Source of the DNA: Sphingobacteriales bacterium
Lineage (GTDB): Bacteria > Bacteroidota > Bacteroidia > Chitinophagales > Chitinophagaceae
Assembly (NCBI GenBank): GCA_947463665.1
Contig: CANHUD010000028.1
Coordinates: forward strand, 1 to 15,015
DNA: 15,015 nt
Direction: 5' to 3'
Shown here: piece after piece, positions 13,124 through 15,015 of the stretch
Layout: each line of letters begins with the position of its first letter
Numbering within the stretch: the stretch's first letter is position 1
Translations under genes and position numbers: made by a program
The notes under the pieces: model-generated
Seen by the model: the letters and a program-made list of their open reading frames with translations, nothing else
Told to the model about the DNA's origin: nothing
The model's database searches: none

Positions 13124-14785
13124 TTAGAAGAAAATAATATTGAGCAGGATAGTCAGTGCCAGCAACACCAGCGCAATCGGCACTACCCGCTGGTACCAGA
13201 CCGATACAACCTGTTTCGGCTTTTCAGTAAGTGAATAAACCAGTCCTTTCAGCTCCTCATCCGGTTTGGGACGGGTAACCATACTAACCAGAAGGGTTGT
13301 ATAGAAATTCACGATCCAGGAAACCGATGCCACAATGAATGCCTGACCCATTCCGCTGGCAATCGGATACATCGGTGCGATCCATCCTCCTTTACCCTCC
13401 GCTATGGTTAGTCCATGCGCAACAGCCGCCCCCACCGTACCCAGGAATAAACCCCAGAAAGCACCGTCAGACGTAGTCCGCTTCCAGAACATTCCCAGCA
13501 AAAAAGTCGCGAACAGGGGTCCGTTCACAAAACTGAATACCAGCTGCAGAAAATCATTGATGTTGTTAAAACTGGTGGCCAGATAGGCGGTTCCAATGGA
13601 AAACAAAATACCAAAAACCGTTACCAGTTTACCTACCCACAGATAGTGCCGGTCAGACCGCTGTTTCACGATGTAACTCTGATAGATATCATACGTGAAA
13701 ACAGAATTGAACGCCGTTACATTACCCGCCATCCCACTCATGAAACTGGCCAGCAGGGCGGTGATCCCCACTCCCAGCATCCCGCTCGGATAATATTTGG
13801 AGATAAGAGAGGGCAGGGTCATCGTATAATCAAATGCACCACTGGCATCTTTGGGAATACTAAAGCCCTTGTCGGCCATGGCGGGTTGCGACAACGCAAT
13901 CGCAATGATTCCAGGCAATACCACCACCAACGGCATCAGCAGTTTGGGTATGGCTGCCATGATCGGTGTGCGCTGCGCCGCATTCATATCCTTCGCAATC
14001 ATCGCCCGCTGGATGACCAGAAAATCCGTACACCAGTAGCCGAACGACATCACAAAACCCAGACCGAAAATGAGCGACATAAAATGAATACCCATCGGGT
14101 TGCTGTCGGCATCCCCCATGTATTTCCAGGCATGCGTCAGTTGTGGTGCCAGATTGGCCTTAACCGTTTCCCATCCACCTGCCTCATGCAACGCAATAAT
14201 CACCAGCGGAGATAAACCCAGTACAATCAGGAAAAACTGTAACACTTCATTGTACACCGCACTGGTAAGCCCTCCTACAAACGTGTAAATCAGCACAATA
14301 CCGGCAGCAATCCAGATCGACCAGTCGAAATCCCATCCCAATACAGCCTCAAATAATTTGGCCAGCGCAAACAGTGAAATACCGGAAGAAAAAACGGTCA
14401 TCCCCGCAAACGTAATGGCATTCAACGCCCGCGTCTTCTCATCAAACCGAAGAAAAAGATACTCCGGAACACTTCGGGCCCTGCTGCCATAATAAAAGGG
14501 CATCATGAATACCCCCAGAAATACCATCGCGAAAATGGCCCCCACCCAGTAAAAATGAACGGTCATGATGCCGTATTTCGCTCCGGAAGCCACCATTCCC
14601 AGCACTTCCTGCGCCCCCAGATTGGCGGAAATAAACGCCAGACTCGTAATCCATAAGGGGATGTTACGACTGCTGTTCAGAAAATCGTTCGAAGACTTAA
14701 TCCTTTTCTTAATGATGAATCCTACCCCAAGAACAAAAACAAAATACAGGGCAATGATCAGATAATCGGCAAAATGCAGACGCAT
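13124..14785 (-). CDS. SGLT-like sodium:solute symporter (SSS family)
   Basis: The 553-residue inner-membrane protein uses the sodium gradient to import a small solute. It has the 13-14 helix pattern of the SSS/LeuT fold. Diagnostic segments are SANLGAQEVLGMVASGAKYG (53-72) on helix 1, SVPEYLFLRF (105-114), the first family signature GGLTSAVYNEVLQF (171-184), and the second signature region SFMSGMAGNVTAFNSVFTYD (346-365). By my alignment to vSGLT, the sodium-2 Ser pair is Ser-Gly here. The overall look is SGLT-like, so a sugar or polyol is likely. The frame opens earlier at 14848, but that extension (MGHFWVYS...) crosses the promoter-like region and is not family-like, so MRLHFADYLIIALYF at 14785 is preferred. 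It is first in a three-gene operon and divergent from a probable inositol oxygenase, which favours inositol or a similar substrate. Confidence 0.93.
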   Translation of the reverse strand: MRLHFADYLIIALYFVFVLGVGFIIKKRIKSSNDFLNSSRNIPLWITSLAFISANLGAQEVLGMVASGAKYGIMTVHFYWVGAIFAMVFLGVFMMPFYYGSRARSVPEYLFLRFDEKTRALNAITFAGMTVFSSGISLFALAKLFEAVLGWDFDWSIWIAAGIVLIYTFVGGLTSAVYNEVLQFFLIVLGLSPLVIIALHEAGGWETVKANLAPQLTHAWKYMGDADSNPMGIHFMSLIFGLGFVMSFGYWCTDFLVIQRAMIAKDMNAAQRTPIMAAIPKLLMPLVVVLPGIIAIALSQPAMADKGFSIPKDASGAFDYTMTLPSLISKYYPSGMLGVGITALLASFMSGMAGNVTAFNSVFTYDIYQSYIVKQRSDRHYLWVGKLVTVFGILFSIGTAYLATSFNNINDFLQLVFSFVNGPLFATFLLGMFWKRTTSDGAFWGLFLGTVGAAVAHGLTIAEGKGGWIAPMYPIASGMGQAFIVASVSWIVNFYTTLLVSMVTRPKPDEELKGLVYSLTEKPKQVVSVWYQRVVPIALVLLALTILLNIIFF

Positions 14786-14799
14786 ATCGTTGAATCGTT

Positions 14800-14822
14800 T
14801 TGAAGGTTTACACTTCAATATA
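14800..14822 (-). promoter_or_regulatory. Candidate symporter-operon promoter overlapped by a dyad
   Basis: On the minus strand TATATTGA (14822-14815) resembles TAnnTTTG with two mismatches. It is overlapped by a perfect 6-base inverted repeat, TTGAAG (14800-14805) and CTTCAA (14813-14818), around a 7-base spacer. The dyad would cover the -7 element and the likely start of transcription, as expected for a repressor operator. The symmetry is seen; the role is inferred. Confidence 0.3.
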
Positions 14823-14892
14823 AGAGAATAAACCCAAAAATGACCCAAAGCCCCTCCGTCTGTTGGAATAGTGCAGGGAATTTTCCTAACTT

Positions 14893-14900
14893 TATCTTTG
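14893..14900 (+). promoter_or_regulatory. -7 promoter element of the right-edge gene
   Basis: TATCTTTG is an exact TAnnTTTG match, with predicted transcription start near 14904 and a leader of about 27 bases to the ATG at 14931. No TTTG -33 box is visible at the expected spacing. Confidence 0.55.
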
Positions 14901-14930
14901 TTGATAACACTAAACCTTTAATTGCCTGCC

Positions 14931-15015
14931 ATGTCAGAACAACAATTCACTCCACAGGAAATCAATCCGCTGGCTACGCTTGATCATTGGGAAGATGCTG
15001 TACTGGAAAGATATC
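14931..15015 (+). CDS. Start of a probable inositol oxygenase family protein (runs off the right edge)
   Basis: Only the first 28 codons are visible. They read MSEQQFTPQEINPLATLD followed by HWEDAVLERY. The NPL-x-x-LD-x-WED-x-x-L-x-RY pattern matches what I remember of the N-termini of Bacteroidota inositol oxygenases, in which an NYxxxxRD-type segment follows later. Inositol oxygenase is a cytosolic di-iron enzyme that oxidises myo-inositol to D-glucuronate. None of the iron ligands lies in the visible part, so the assignment rests on a short N-terminal resemblance and on the divergent SGLT-like symporter. The start has its own good -7 element at 14893-14900. It could be another family, and the call should be held loosely. 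Confidence 0.4.
   Translation, partial: MSEQQFTPQEINPLATLDHWEDAVLERY

Noticed and set aside
14786..14848. 21-residue N-terminal extension of the symporter to 14848
   Set aside because: It crosses the promoter-like and dyad region, and the family starts close to MRLHFADYLI.
14877..14886. Short palindrome GGAA-TT-TTCC before the right-edge gene
   Set aside because: Four-base arms in AT-rich DNA are expected by chance and nothing pairs it with a second copy.
1..15015. Mobile element, prophage, CRISPR, defence island or biosynthetic cluster
   Set aside because: No transposase, integrase, direct-repeat array, attachment-site duplication or nuclease/toxin family was found; the genes are housekeeping, envelope and catabolic types.

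Overview
This looks like an ordinary chromosomal segment of a member of the Bacteroidota, most likely a Chitinophagaceae-type soil or freshwater organism. The reasons are: TAnnTTTG-type -7 elements in front of several genes, with no Shine-Dalgarno sequences; Bacteroidota-type families (DUF4920, a short M1 peptidase, an AIM6-like phosphodiesterase, an SGLT-like symporter); many secreted proteins and lipoproteins; and moderate GC. I see no mobile element, phage gene, CRISPR array, tRNA or rRNA. No gene-free stretch exceeds 300 bases; the longest is the 272-base gap at 597-868.

Left part (1-3930). The 5' two-thirds of recA runs off the left edge on the minus strand. Its upstream gap holds two tandem palindromes of the same design and a terminator-ended candidate small RNA, also on the minus strand. 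Rightward from the gap is a small secreted DUF4920 protein. It converges with a secreted M1 metallopeptidase, which in turn is divergent from an OmpA-type lipoprotein. A bidirectional terminator separates the lipoprotein gene from the next minus-strand block.

Middle part (3929-10558), all on the minus strand. In transcription order these are a GNAT acetyltransferase, pyruvate phosphate dikinase (ppdK), a secreted beta-propeller/FG-GAP protein, an unrecognised lipoprotein and a one-domain asparaginase-like protein. The last three are tightly spaced (10 and 24 bases) and look like an operon, although the asparaginase-like gene also has its own perfect -7 element. ppdK links pyruvate and PEP and is the only central-metabolism gene here.

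Right part (10603-15015). A secreted D-aminoacylase-type amidohydrolase is divergent from the GNAT gene. It converges with a three-gene minus-strand operon: SGLT-like sodium symporter, 61-residue two-helix membrane protein, and secreted AIM6-like phosphodiesterase. At the right edge, divergent from the symporter, begins a gene whose first 28 codons resemble bacterial inositol oxygenases. That pairing hints at uptake and oxidation of inositol or a related polyol.

I found no unmistakable new system. The observations most worth following are the paired palindromes and candidate small RNA upstream of recA, -7 elements placed so close to start codons that the mRNAs may be leaderless, and the small membrane protein tied to the symporter.
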